Positions 51,068 through 64,000 of a stretch of 64,000 bases of DNA are shown piece after piece; the first letter of the stretch is position 1; each line of letters starts with the position of its first letter. The notes below the pieces were generated by a model, which ran no database searches, had not been told where the DNA came from, and worked only from the letters and a program-made list of their open reading frames with translations. A program made the translations under genes and the position numbers. Origin of the DNA: Sinohyriopsis cumingii (lineage: Eukaryota > Mollusca > Bivalvia > Unionida > Unionidae); the NCBI GenBank assembly GCA_028554795.2, contig CM068829.1:130588016-130652015 (forward strand), in the 5' to 3' direction.

Positions 51068-52073
51068 GACAAAATTCGTAGTTGCGATATTCAGTAAATG
51101 AAGGAAGTTAAAATGATGTATCAGAACCATCCAGTCACCAAAGAAGTCAAAGAAGCCCCTCTTCAGTATGATGTTCGCTGTTATGCTTACTGGTGCTTAC
51201 CGTGGCTGTGACAAAAGGGTTGACATCAGGTACCGAATTGATGGCATTCCATTCAGTTGGAGGAGACTAAAGGCAAAATGTTAAAGACAGTGACTGTTCG
51301 TGAATCCCAAATCTGTGTCTGTTATGCAAAAATATGTATGGCAATGGTTACCAACCTCTTTTGGCCCCGACCCTACAATATATTCTTTCTGAGTCTCACG
51401 ACTCCATTTCCACCTTCTGATAAGTTTTGCCACCCTAAAAAAAAATCCTGGCCAACCTCCAGAACGACTCGGGGTTGGGACCAATATTTGTAAAGACTAA
51501 TTCGCTTCAGCTTGAAACAGTGTTACTCTCACAATCAGTATAAGTAGGACAGTGGTGCTAAACCAACCTACAACAGGAAAGCCTTATGTAGAACCTACCA
51601 TCACAGTAAAATGGCTAAACTCTCGAGGTAGTGGATAAGTTCAACTAACTCAGCAGTACACTGTCAGGTGCAATTCACATCTATGATGAAAGCAACGCCG
51701 AAACGGCTAAAGTAAATGTGGTCTTTGGCAGACTATAAGCAAATTACAAGAGCGCATAGGGATCAATCTGCAAACAAGCCTAAATGTCAACAAAGCTATT
51801 GTAATGCCGACCCTGCTGTATGCACGATAAATTTGAATGGTATACAGACGTCATGCCAAAAAGCTCAACTATTTTCACATTGGCTGCATGAAGAAAACAC
51901 AGAGGATAAGTTGGCAGGACATTCTCCTAGACAATGAGGTTTTCGCATTGGCAAGCATTACAAGGATCGAGACAATTCTGATGAATCATAGAAGAAATGG
52001 ACCGCTTAATTCAGGCAAATGCGCCATGAAACTGGCAACAATGTCAAAAAATGTTGGCCCTTATTATATGTGA
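51068..52073 (+). pseudogene. RT remnant, units 8/9
   Basis: 1006 bp, with the 7-bp insertion but the short A-run. It combines the CTCAAC variant of unit 4 with the ACCG variant of the non-insertion units, so it is a recombinant type. Confidence 0.75.
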
Positions 52074-52206
52074 CAATTATTTTCTTACGGTTCTACTTTG
52101 GAACTGATTGCCGTTTGACATCGAAATAGTTAAACTGACCGTTTGGCAACGATCTTCATTTTCATTAATCATTTCGAGATTCGGGACCAATTTCCATGAT
52201 AGACAG

Positions 52207-52255
52207 GGAGAGAGAGAGAGAGAGACAGAGAGAGACAGAGAGAGAGAGAGAGAGA
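52207..52255. repeat. GA microsatellite, unit 9
   Basis: Two separate GACA interruptions (about 52225 and 52235); a pattern seen in no other unit. Confidence 0.95.
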
Positions 52256-55200
52256 AAAGTGTGAGAGAGTGATTGAGAGAGAATGATGTAGAAAGAGAGG
52301 TAGCACATGATTCACCACGATCATAAGAATCCTGGGGAGACAGAGGACTTGTATCTTTTATTTTATGGCTATGTTTTTATTACAACTTTGTTACCAATGA
52401 TGCTGGCATTGCGTATGAAACGTCATTTGTATCTTACATGCGATTTCCATGAAAGCTAACTGCACACATAAACTATACCACCATGCTATTCATACAGTAT
52501 CTTTAAAAGCGCAGGAGAGGTACGTTGATTAAGCAGCTATTAGCTGTCCAAGCGAGAATGGGGACAGGCAGTTGAGTCGCAAAACTTAAACCAATCAGCA
52601 TGCCCCGATCTTTGGGCATGTTTACAAAATTCGTTGATGCTGTGCTAAAGAAAATTGCCATTTTCTACATATCATTGTTCTCTAATCGACTATGGATATT
52701 CGAAATGTATTAAACAACTCCAGAATTACCTCTTATAATCATATTACCTAAGTTTGGGGTCATTTGTTTAAGTACTACGTTTTCTGTTGGTGACATAATT
52801 CTCTACAATCATTATGTATGTCTGTATGCATTCGGTGTAATAGCATGTCAGCACAATACTGTATAGTTCCGATTACATACCAAGACACTGCTGTCGAATA
52901 CTGGATATCTTTCATTGATTTTGATCCAACCAATACTTCAGAACGGCAAGGTCAGTTCCTTCTAAATATGTTCTTTTCTTATCCAAGGTGGGTTTTATGT
53001 AGGACAAATAATGCGTAGGAATTACTATTAACTTGGTGGCCTAAACGACATCCCACTCAAATCAGGATATAACTATATGTGTTTTGTGTATGAGCGCCCG
53101 TTGTCTTTAGTGTGGTAGCAAGTTTGTGTGCATAGTGAATGGATAATCTTACCCTTTAGAGATATATTAGTAACTTTGTATATATATGAAAGCACTCCTA
53201 CATATTTCTTTCCTTTCACTAGATGTACGATAGTAATTAAATATGTTTCTATATACAGTATATGAGCAGTACAACACTATTCATGGCTGCTTCTGTTGAT
53301 GTGTGTGCATGATCATTTCTACCCTTTCATGGACGGTTGTGTGTATGTGTTAGCATCCCATTGCTTTGTCGTTTATTAATAAGTTTGGGTTTGGGCAACC
53401 AGAACGGCATGTTCGTGAGTATGTGTTGTTCAAGTGGAGATTAGGTGCTGGTGAGTTTAAGCGGCGTGATGGCTAGTAAATGTTGGTGTGACTCAAAAGA
53501 TGAATGTATGTTGCTCAGTCAAAAGTTTGCATTGGTTAGTAGACGTGGTTTGAACATTGCATTTCCCCTTTGTAAATACTGATGCTCATTTAACACATGG
53601 ACATGTTCAACATTATCCTTTCCCTTGAGGTCAGAATGTCATACTAATGTTAAACATATGGTTCATGTTAAATTGTCGAGGGAGTGTTAGTTTTCAAACT
53701 AGAGGCGTAATGTTAGTTCCCATTGTCGCCCGAGCGTCATTGTTGTCGCCAGAGTGCTACTACTCCAATATGTATCAGTATGTCTATCTTAAAACTAACT
53801 ACTTCAAATTCTCGTAAATATTCACTATATTTATGATGTACTATAACGTTGAAAACTTAGTGCGGCACACTTTTGGGTTGGCGAAAATTAAGAAATGTCC
53901 TTATTAAACTGTACCATAAAAAGCCTTTGATTCATATTTCAGCTTGATTGCGGCATGTTTTGCATGTTGATTCAGACAGTGCTAATTTTCGACGTTACTC
54001 TGGAAACATATCCTACTTTTTTGCTTAGTATGAAAGATCTGACTATTGATTGATATAATGGACCAAATGTATGCAACTTATGAATGGCAGTAATGACGAA
54101 ATACGATGAACAAAAATGGATTAACAGCAGAAGGTGCATCAATGGTATTCCGCTTGTCCTCTTAAATTTATCCGTCAACAATGCGGTTATTTTATATTTC
54201 ACATGGGTAATTTTGTAAGTATTTGTTTGATATCTAAGAACAGTTCGAAGCGCCATATACAAAGGAACTGTACAATAACTCAAAGCTAGAGTGAATTTTT
54301 AGTCTTAGAAGGTATGGGTGCGTTCAGCACACGGAGGAGAAAGAGAGAGAGTAAACCGATTTCAGCGCCTAGTTATCTAAGTTTCTTGTTAGGCATTGTG
54401 GATTGAAAAAAAAGACATAGGAATCACTGAGATAGTAATGAGGCCAAATTGTTGACCCAATACCATCACATTTCAAAGTTCAAAATTTGTCTAATTTCTA
54501 CCTGCTTTTAGCTACAAATACTGTCTGATCAATGAGATTCGAAGCCCTTTGCTTACTTCCAAAAACATTCTAAAATTTCGCTTTTTGGTATGGGCATAAG
54601 AAATATTGAAATGCTCATTTTGATCTTTTGATCTATTAAATATATTTAATTACTATTTGTATAACAACTATACTGCATTTGTCTGTATTACCATTTAAAA
54701 GAACATATACATCACTAATTTATTATTAAACCGGAATCAATGCATTTATATTTCCTTTTATAAATTACAATCATTCCTTCCTTTTCTCAATTAATGCATC
54801 TATTGTTTCAACCTGAAGAAAAACAAATGGCAGTGGAAAGGAATGTCCAGTCAGTTCATGTCATACGACTATAGTCAGCTTAAGATATTCGTTATCACTA
54901 ACTGAGATGCAACTAAATGAGAAACGATTCATGTCATAAACTCAATCTACTTAACCTTGTTTTAGTAAGCTTCCATCTCTTGGACTTTCGCATCATTCAA
55001 AATTGTCTACACGCACTAAATATCATCACTTTTCACATGTAACGAATTTTTATATGGCTATATGCACAGAAAAATATAAATAATACCAAAATCAAAATCA
55101 GTGTATCGATCGATAACGGCGTTAACGTGAACAACACTCAGTAGAAGGAAATTCTCTGAGTACATTATTTAGCATACTTTATATATTTTTGCCCACTGTC

Positions 55201-55318
55201 ACAATAATCAAATCTCTTATTCTACCTAGATGCCGGTGGTCGAGAATTCTAACCCATTTACGAAGGAGTTGTTGTGTGCGGTCTATTTAATCCTTACAAA
55301 ATATTTATAACTAAATAA

Positions 55319-55817
55319 TTTATACTCATTATTCCCACTTTGAAAACAAAGACATATGGACAGCGTTCGTTTGCATACCAGGGCCCAGCAACGTCGAATG
55401 AATTGCCCACTGAACTTAGACACAAAGACACAGTGATCCCATTCAAGAGTGATCTCAAAACTCACTTATTTCGACTGCAAGAACAAACTTAAAGCCTAAT
55501 AATGTTTCCTACCTTAAATATTTTCAGCATGTTTTTCATGTTTTCTAATTTCATGGTGTTTGTTTTTGTAATCATTTCATTAGTGATCCCATTCAAGAGT
55601 GCTCTCAAAACTCACTTATTTCGACTGCAAGAACAAACTTAAAGCCTAATAATGTTTCCTACCTTAAATATTTTCAGCATGTTTTTATGTTTTCTAATTT
55701 CATGGTGTCTGTTTTTGTAATCATTTCATTATATATGTTTTTTTTTATCTTATAGGTGTTGTCTAATATTATAAAGCGCTTAGAGCTTCTAAAGATGAGG
55801 CGCTATACAAAGTTCTA

Positions 55818-55851
<34 letters not shown>
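55319..55851 (+). pseudogene. CR1/L2-like LINE 3' end, unit 9
   Basis: ORF2 end at 55319-55492, two nested repeats, (TTA)11. A private G to A occurs just before the AAAGCGC hairpin arm (about 55771). Confidence 0.85.
55433..55731 (+). repeat. Nested 150-bp array, 2 copies (unit 9)
   Basis: Starts at 55433 and 55583; the same minimal form as unit 3. Confidence 0.97.
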
Positions 55852-55853
<2 letters not shown>

Positions 55854-55990
55854 ACTGCATTCTCTCTGATGAAAAGGTACACTCTGAATGTGTCCATGGT
55901 GATGAATAGAGTTCCAACACCCTTTGAATGAAGTGACAGCAAGGGAACCATCTGACATATTCAACGTAGGCTGAATATTTATTTAACCAT

Positions 55991-56493
55991 TCACAGATTT
56001 CGATTTTTTTCAAGCTTTACTCTGTCGACTTCGTCAGAGTACACAAATTCTACTGCAGCTAAAGCCTTGACAATAGGTCCATCAAGATATGTTAACCCTT
56101 TCCCAGCAAACGTGTTCGATCTAATGGCCAAATCACAATACCTCAGCAGGACTGCTCTCATCTGTGATGTTTCATAATAACCACTGGCTGATTCTGGAAC
56201 GATCGGTTTTACAATCTTTCTGTGGTGTGGTTTGTGGAAAGCATCTGAGAGATGGGCAGGCTTGCTATACTATTGATGATAACTTGCAGAGTTTGACACT
56301 TCCTTTTTATACTTGAGGTTAGCATTAATGTACATTATTGTAATTAGGACGTCGCACCCTTTTCTAGTATACGATGTTATATACCGTCTTCAATGAATTA
56401 CTGAAGATTTGTAGTCGGCATTTTAAAGTCGCCAAGGATTGAATGATGCATCTTCACATAGCGTTGTGCGCAGGTACAAATCCCATCAATATT
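55991..56493 (-). pseudogene. Endonuclease-type remnant, unit 9
   Basis: Open stretch at 55991-56269 with two private replacements (Asp to Val, Val to Ala) and one silent change. Confidence 0.5.
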
Positions 56494-57269
56494 GGAGAGA
56501 GAATATGTATCCTTATCTTGGTTTGTCTCCAACACTGCTATACGGCTGTGTTAAAATATGTATATGTACTATATTAAATATTGTTCTAAATCTACCAAAA
56601 TGCAAATAATATTTAGACCTAAAATTTCTATATTTGGATACTAATCCAACCCAGATGGCTACTTTATATTGTTTACTGACCTGATCCTGGAACTTAAGGC
56701 CACTTTCATAAGAAATGAGCAATATAGAATATTTGGTATCAAGAAGATAATTTAAACTGATTATCATGCAGTACAGGTGCTTACAAAAGATAGAAAGTAG
56801 TCGTTGTCGTTTATAACAACTTTGGTAGGATATCTGAAGAAATATAGAAATGGTTTTAATAAAACACGTAGGTGGAAAGTTTAAATAACAAGAGGGTTTC
56901 TCGTCATAAAAGCAAAGTTCCATCCTTCAACATCCAGATGAAATACACCCGATAGCTGAACGCTGTTTGAGGAAGGAGGTGGGGCTGGTGGGTAATGTTT
57001 GAAACTACATCAAGGCTTTACATGTGTCATTTATTTTAGAAGAAATGAAAACATCCAGCCAAATAAGATAAGGAGCTGCAGCATAAACATAGAAGAAGAC
57101 CCTATTTAATGTACGAACTGAATAATATACCTTTGGTGAAGACAGATGATAATTTTAGTCCATAATTTATCTTTTGGAGGACAAATAATTGCGTCATGCC
57201 CTTTATTAAAATGTGAAAAAGTGCTAATAATTACAATGAAAATTAATTTATTTCCGTGATACTAAACCA

Positions 57270-58275
57270 GACAAAATTCGTAGTTGCGATATTCAGTAAA
57301 TGAAGGAAGTTAAAATGATGTATCAGAACCATCCAGTCACCAAAGAAGTCAAAGAAGCCCCTCTTCAGTATGATGTTCGCTGTTATGCTTACTGGTGCTT
57401 ACCGTGGCTGTGACAAAAGGGTTGACATCAGGTACCGAATTGATGGCATTCCATTCAGTTGGAGGAGACTAAAGGCAAAATGTTAAAGACAGTGACTGTT
57501 CGTGAATCCCAAATCTGTGTCTGTTATGCAAAAATATGTATGGCAATGGTTACCAACCTCTTTTGGCCCCGACCCTACAATATATTCTTTCTGAGTCTCA
57601 CGACTCCATTTCCATCTTCTGATAAGTTTTGCCACCCTAAAAAAAAATCCTGGCCAACCTCCAGAACGACTCGGGGTTGGGACCAATATTTGTAAAGACT
57701 AATTCGCTTCAGCTTGAAACAGTGTTACTCTCACAATCAGTATAAGTAGGACAGTGGTGCTAAACCAACCTACAACAGGAAAGCCTTATGTAGAACCTAC
57801 CATCACAGTAAAATGGCTAAACTCTCGAGGTAGTGGATAAGTTCAACTAACTCAGCAGTACACTGTCAGGTGCAATTCACATCTATGATGAAAGCAACGC
57901 CGAAACGGCTAAAGTAAATGTGGTCTTTGGCAGACTATAAGCAAATTACAAGAGCGCATAGGGATCAATCTGCAAACAAGCCTAAATGTCAACAAAGCTA
58001 TTGTAATGCCGACCCTGCTGTATGCACGATAAATTTGAATGGTATACAGACGTCATGCCAAAAAGCTGAACTATTTTCACATTGGCTGCATGAAGAAAAC
58101 ACAGAGGATAAGTTGGCAGGACATTCTCCTAGACAATGAGGTTTTCGCATTGGCAAGCATTACAAGGATCGAGACAATTCTGATGAATCATAGAAGAAAT
58201 GGATGGCTTAATTCAGGCAAATGCGCCATGAAACTGGCAACAATGTCAAAAAATGTTGGCCCTTATTATATGTGA
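57270..58275 (+). pseudogene. RT remnant, units 9/10
   Basis: 1006 bp with the 7-bp insertion. It shares the ATGG variant near 58202 with units 4 and 6. A private C to T occurs near 57615. Confidence 0.75.
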
Positions 58276-58408
58276 CAATTATTTTCTTACGGTTCTACTT
58301 TGGAACTGATTGCCGTTTGACATCGAAATAGTTAAACTGACCGTTTGGCAACGATCTTCATTTTCATTAATCATTTCGAGATTCGGGACCAATTTCCATG
58401 ATAGACAG

Positions 58409-58409
58409 G

Positions 58410-58447
<38 letters not shown>
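58409..58447. repeat. GA microsatellite, unit 10
   Basis: Early GACA as in units 1 and 2, short, and followed by an expanded A-run of eight or so bases. Confidence 0.95.
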
Positions 58448-58451
<4 letters not shown>

Positions 58452-61400
58452 AAAGTGTGAGAGAGTGATTGAGAGAGAATGATGTAGAAAGAGAGGTAGC
58501 ACATGATTCACCACGATCATAAGAATCCTGGGGAGACAGAGGACTTGTATCTTTTATTTTATGGCTATGTTTTTATTACAGCTTTGTTACCAATGATGCT
58601 GGCATTGCGTATGAAACGTCATTTGTATCTTACATGCGATTTCCATGAAAGCTAACTGCACACATAAACTATACCACCATGCTATTCATACAGTATCTTT
58701 AAAAGCGCAGGAGAGGTACGATGATTAAGCAGCTATTAGCTGTCCAAGCGAGAATGGGGACAGGCAGTTGAGTCGCAAAACTTAAACCAATCAGCATGCC
58801 CCGATCTTTGGGCATGTTTACAAAATTCGTTGATGCTGTGCTAAAGAAAATTGCCATTTTCTACATATCATTGTTCTCTAATCGACTATGGATATTCGAA
58901 ATGTATTAAACAACTCCAGAATTACCTCTTATAATCATATTATCTAAGTTTGGGGTCATTTGTTTAAGTACTACGTTTTCTGTTGGTGACATAATTCTCT
59001 ACAATCATTATGTATGTCTGTATGCATTCGGTGTAATAGCATGTCAGCACAATACTGTATAGTTCCGATTAAATACCAAGACACTGCTGTCGAATACTGG
59101 ATATCTTTCATTGATTTTGATGCAACCAATACTTCAGAACGGCAAGGTCAGTTCCTTGTAAATATGTTCTTTTCTTATCCAAGGTGGGTTTTATGTAGGA
59201 CAAATAATGCGTAGGAATTACTATTAACTTGGTGGCCTAAACGACATCCCACTCAAATCAGGATATAACTATATGTGTTTTGTGTATGAGCGCCCGTTGT
59301 CTTTAGTGTGGTAGCAAGTTTGTGTGCATAGTGAATGGATAATCTTACCCTTTAGAGATATATTAGTAACTTTGTATATATATCAAAGCACTCCTACATA
59401 TTTCTTTCCTTTCACTAGATGTACGATAGTAATTAAATATGTTTCTATATACAGTATATGAGCAGTACAACACTATTCATGGCTGCTTCTGTTGATGTGT
59501 GTGCATGATCATTTCTACCCTTTCATGGATGGTTGTGTGTATGTGTTAGCATCCCATTGCTTTGTCGTTTATTAATAAGTTTGGGTTTGGGCAACCAAAA
59601 CGGCATGTTCGTGAGTATGTGTTGTTCAAGTGGAGATTAGGTGCTGGTGAGTTTAAGCGGCGTGATGGCTAGTAAATGTTGGTGTGACTCAAAAGATGAA
59701 TGTATGTTGCTCAGTCAAAAGTTTGCATTGGTTAGTAGACGTGGTTTGAACATTGCATTTCCCCTTTGTAAATACTGATGCTCATTTAACACATGGACAT
59801 GTTCAACATTATCCTTTCCCTTGAGGTCAGAATGTCATACTAATGTTAAACATATGGTTCATGTTAAATTGTCGAGGGAGTGTTAGTTTTCAAACTAGAG
59901 GCGTAATGTTAGTTCCCATTGTCGCCCGAGCGTCATTGTTGTCGCCAGAGTGCTACTACTCCAATATGTATCAGTATGTCTATCTTAAAACTAACTACTT
60001 CAAATTCTCGTAAATATTCACTATATTTATGATGTACTATAACGTTGAAAACTTAGTGCGGCACACTTTTGGGTTGGCGAAAATTAAGAAATGTCCTTAT
60101 TAAACTGTACCATAAAAAGCCTTTGATTCATATTTCAGCTTGATTGCGGCATGTTTTGCCTGTTGATTCAGACAGTGCTAATTTTCGACGTTACTCTGGA
60201 AACATATCCTACTTTTTTGCTTAGTATGAAAGATCTGACTATTGATTGATATAATGGACCAAATGTATGCAACTTATGAATGGCAGTAATGACGAAATAC
60301 GATGAACAAAAATGGATTAACAGCAGAAGGTGCATCAATGGTATTCCGCTTGTCCTCTTAAATTTATCCGTCAACAATGCGGTTATTTTATATTTCACAC
60401 GGGTAATTTTGTAAGTATTTGTTTGATATCTAAGAACAGTTCGAAGCGCCATATACAAAGGAACTGTACAATAACTCAAAGCTAGAGTGAATTTTTAGTC
60501 TTAGAAGGTATGGGTGCGTTCAGCACACGGAGGAGAAAGAGAGAGAGTAAACCGATTTCAGCGCCTAGTAATCTAAGTTTCTTGTTAGGCATTGTGGATT
60601 GAAAAAAAAGACATAGGAATCACTGAGATAGTAATGAGGCCAAATTGTTGACCCAATACCATCACATTTCAAAGTTCAAAATTTGTCTAATTTCTACCTG
60701 CTTTTAGCTACAAATACTGTCTGATCAATGAGATTCGAAGCCCTTTGCTTACTTCCAAAAACATTCTAAAATTTCGCTTTTTGGTATGGGCATAAGAAAT
60801 ATTGAAATGCTCATTTTGATCTTTTGATCTATTAAATATATTTAATTACTATTTGTATAACAACTATACTGCATTTGTCTGTATTACCATTTAAAAGAAC
60901 ATATACATCACTAATTTATTATTAAACCGGAATCAATGCATTTATATTTCCTTTTATAAATTACAATCATTCCTTCCTTTTCTCAATTAATGCATCTATT
61001 GTTTCAACCTGAAGAAAAACAAATGGCAGTGGAAAGGAATGTCCAGTCAGTTCATGTCATACGACTATAGTCAGCTTAAGATATTCGTTATCACTAACTG
61101 AGATGCAACTAAATGAGAAACGATTCATGTCATAAACTCAATCTACTTAACCTTGTTTTAGTAAGCTTCCATCTCTTGGACTTTCGCATCATTCAAAATT
61201 GTCTACACGCACTAAATATCATCACTTTTCACATGTAACGAATTTTTATATGGCTATATGCACAGAAAAATATAAATAATACCAAAATCAAAATCAGTGT
61301 ATCGATCGATAACGGCGTTAACGTGAACAACACTCAATAGAAGGAAATTCTCTGAGTACATTATTTAGCATACTTTATATATTTTTGCCCACTGTCACAA

Positions 61401-61514
61401 TAATCAAATCTCTTATTCTACCTAGATGCCGGTGGTCGAGAATTCTAACCCATTTACGAAGGAGTTGGTGTGTGCGGTCTATTTAATCCTTACAAAATAT
61501 TTATAACTAAATAA

Positions 61515-62014
61515 TTTATACTCATTATTCCCACTTTGAAAACAAAGACATATGGACAGCGTTCGTTTGCATACCAGGGCCCAGCAACGTCGAATGAATT
61601 GCCCACTGAACTTAGACACAAAGACACAATGATCCCATTCAAGAGTGATCTCAAAACTCACTTATTTCGACTGCAAGAACAAACTTAAAGCCTAATAATG
61701 TTTCCTACCTTAAATATTTTCAGCATGTTTTTCATGTTTTCTAATTTCATGGTGTTTGTTTTTGTAATCATTTCATTAGTGATCCCATTCAAGAGTGCTC
61801 TCAAAACTCACTTATTTCGACTGCAAGAACAAACTTAAAGCCTAATAATGTTTCCTACCTTAAATATTTTCAGCATGTTTTTTATGTTTTCTAATTTCAT
61901 GGTGTCTGTTTTTGTAATCATTTCATTATATATGTTTTTTTTTATCTTATAGGTGTTGTCTAATATTGTAAAGCGCTTAGAGCTTCTAAAGATGAGGCGC
62001 TATACAAAGTTCTA

Positions 62015-62045
<31 letters not shown>
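61515..62045 (+). pseudogene. CR1/L2-like LINE 3' end, unit 10
   Basis: ORF2 end at 61515-61688, two nested repeats, (TTA)10. A private G to A at 61629 changes Val to Met at the start of the first nested repeat. Confidence 0.85.
61629..61928 (+). repeat. Nested 150-bp array, 2 copies (unit 10)
   Basis: Starts at 61629 and 61779. The terminal copy has T in place of the base usually deleted, so it is 150 bp. Confidence 0.97.
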
Positions 62046-62047
<2 letters not shown>

Positions 62048-62184
62048 ACTGCATTCTCTCTGATGAAAAGGTACACTCTGAATGTGTCCATGGTGATGAA
62101 TAGAGTTCCAACACCCTTTGAATGAAGTGACAGCAAGGGAACCATCTGACATATTCAACGTAGGCTGAATATTTATTTAACCAT

Positions 62185-62687
62185 TCACAGATTTCGATTT
62201 TTTTCAAGCTTTACTCTGTCGACTTCGTCAGAGTACACAAATTCTACTGCAGCTAAAGCCTTGACAATAGGTCCGTCAAGATATGTTAACCCTTTCCCAG
62301 CAAACGTGTTCGATCTAATGGCCAAATCACAATACCTCAGCAGGTCTGCTCTCATCTGTGATGTTTCATAATAACCACTGGCTGATTCTGGAACGATCGG
62401 TTTTACAATCTTTCTGTGGTGTGGTTTGTGGAAAGCATCTGAGAGATGGACAGGCTTGCTATACTATTGATGATAACTTGCAGAGTTTGACACTTCCTTT
62501 TTATACTTGAGGTTAGCATTAATGTACATTATTGTAATTAGGACGTCGCACCCTTTTCTAGTATACGATGTTATATACCGTCTTCAATGAATTACTGAAG
62601 ATTTGTAGTTGGCATTTTAAAGTCGCCAAGGATTGAATGATGCATCTTCACATAGCGTTGTGCGCAGGTACAAATCCCATCAATATT
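62185..62687 (-). pseudogene. Endonuclease-type remnant, unit 10
   Basis: Open stretch at 62185-62463, without private changes that I noticed. Confidence 0.5.
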
Positions 62688-63463
62688 GGAGAGAGAATAT
62701 GTATCCTTATCTTGGTTTGTCTCCAACACTGCTATACGGCTGTGTTAAAATATGTATATGTACTATATTAAATATTGTTCTAAATCTACCAAAATGCAAA
62801 TAATATTTAGACCTAAAATTTCTATATTTGGATACTAATCCAACCCAGATGGCTACTTTATATTGTTTACTGACCTGATCCTGGAACTTAAGGCCACTTT
62901 CATAAGAAATGAGCAATATAGAATATTTGGTATCAAGAAGATAATTTAAACTGATTATCATGCAGTACAGGTGCTTACAAAAGATAGAAAGTAGTCGTTG
63001 TCGTTTATAACAACTTTGGTAGGATATCTGAAGAAATATAGAAATGGTTTTAATAAAACACGTAGGTGGAAAGTTTAAATAACAAGAGGGTTTCTCGTCA
63101 TAAAAGCAAAGTTCCATCCTTCAACATCCAGATGAAATACACCCGATAGCTGAACGCTGTTTGAGGAAGGAGGTGGGGCTGGTGGGTAATGTTTGAAACT
63201 ACATCAAGGCTTTACATGTGTCATTTATTTTAGAAGAAATGAAAACATCCAGCCAAATAAGATAAGGAGCTGCAGCATAAACATAGAAGAAGACCCTATT
63301 TAATGTACGAACTGAATAATATACCTTTGGTGAAGACAGATGATAATTTTAGTCCATAATTTATCTTTTGGAGGACAAATAATTGCGTCATGCCCTTTAT
63401 TAAAATGTGAAAAAGTGCTAATAATTACAATGAAAATTAATTTATTTCCGTGATACTAAACCA

Positions 63464-64000
63464 GACAAAATTCGTAGTTGCGATATTCAGTAAATGAAGG
63501 AAGTTAAAATGATGTATCAGAACCATCCAGTCACCAAAGAAGTCAAAGAAGCCCCTCTTCAGTATGATGTTCGCTGTTATGCTTACTGGTGCTTACCGTG
63601 GCTGTGACAAAAGGGTTGACATCAGGTACCGAATTGATGGCATTCCATTCAGTTGGAGGAGACTAAAGGCAAAATGTTAAAGACAGTGACTGTTCGTGAA
63701 TCCCAAATCTGTGTCTGTTATGCAAAAATATGTATGGCAATGGTTACCAACCTCTTTTGGCCCCGACCCTGCAATATATTCTTTCTGAGTCTCACGACTC
63801 CATTTCCACCTTCTGATAAGTTTTGCCACCCTAAAAAAAAATCCTGGCCAACCTCCAGAACGACTCGGGGTTGGGACCAATATTTGTAAAGACTAATTCG
63901 CTTCAGCTTGAAACAGTGTTACTCTCACAATCAGTATAAGTAGGACAGTGGTGCTAAAGCAACCTACAACAGGAAAGCCTTATGTAGAACCTACCATCAC
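63464..64000 (+). pseudogene. RT remnant, 5' half (cut by window end)
   Basis: Contains the blocks from LFSMMF to GKPYVEPTITV and stops at the window edge. It has a private T to C near 63770 and the CTAAAGCAACC variant near 63956. Confidence 0.72.

Larger units (their letters stand above)
45147..51672. repeat. Tandem unit 8 (6526 bp)
   Basis: Mosaic. It has the unit 3/5/9 variants near 46,360 but the unit 1/2-like variants from about 47,690 on (CACGGGT, CAGAACACGG, ATTCATACTT). It has 4 nested repeats and a TTA tail of 14. A private extra T near 50,006 shifts the frame of the minus-strand endonuclease-type remnant. Confidence 0.97.
51673..57874. repeat. Tandem unit 9 (6202 bp, shortest complete)
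   Basis: Carries the 7-bp insertion at its start and unit 3/5-like markers through its middle. It has 2 nested repeats and a TTA tail of 11. Its GA tract is short and twice interrupted by GACA. Confidence 0.97.
57875..64000. repeat. Tandem unit 10 (partial, 6126 bp)
   Basis: Cut by the window end about 68 bases before the unit would close. It has the 7-bp insertion, the unit 1-type variants near 59,070, and the unit 3/5/9-type variants CAGCACACGG (about 60,522) and ATTCCCAC (about 61,528). It has 2 nested repeats and a TTA tail of 10. Confidence 0.95.

Overview
The whole window is one tandem array. Ten consecutive copies of a unit of about 6.2-6.8 kb, all in the same orientation, fill 64 kb. 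The tenth is cut by the window end and the first begins at the window edge. Units start at 1, 6368, 12881, 19108, 25598, 31830, 38642, 45147, 51673 and 57875; this phase is arbitrary because no flank is visible. By eye the copies differ by a few substitutions per kb, by microsatellite length, and by the copy number (2 to 6) of a nested 150-bp repeat. The nested copy number explains nearly all of the length variation: unit length minus 150 x copies is 5890-5932 in every complete unit. The array is best described as a macrosatellite, or a long-unit satellite with internal tandem repeats.

The DNA is eukaryotic and most likely from an animal. It is AT-rich, holds long GA and TTA microsatellites, and contains pieces of animal-type non-LTR retrotransposons. 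An aquatic invertebrate is my guess, but the sequence does not prove a lineage. I see no intact gene, tRNA, rRNA, operon or CRISPR array.

Layout of one unit, in unit 1 coordinates. (a) 1-394 is the 3' half of a broken reverse-transcriptase (RT) gene; its 5' half lies at the end of the preceding unit, as at 5763-6367. (b) 528-581 is a GA microsatellite. (c) About 600-2660 and 2690-3650 are AT-rich with no recognised gene. (d) 3653-4345 is the 3' end of a CR1/L2-like LINE: the last 57 codons of ORF2, a 3' UTR containing the 150-bp tandem repeat, a nested hairpin and a TTA tail. (e) 4485-4987 on the minus strand is a decayed endonuclease/linker segment of a non-LTR element, with a 92-codon stretch still open. 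(f) 4988-5762 is unassigned, possibly decayed upstream endonuclease sequence. (g) 5763 onward is the RT remnant again.

The lesions (stop codons, frameshifts, 5' truncation) are the same in every copy I traced. The retroelement pieces were therefore dead before the unit was amplified. The many short reading frames shared by all units are conserved because the copies are recent, not because they are under selection. Shared variants show higher-order structure: units 3+4 resemble units 5+6 as a dimer of about 12.7-13.0 kb, unit 7 joins the 4/6 type, and units 7, 8 and 10 look mosaic.
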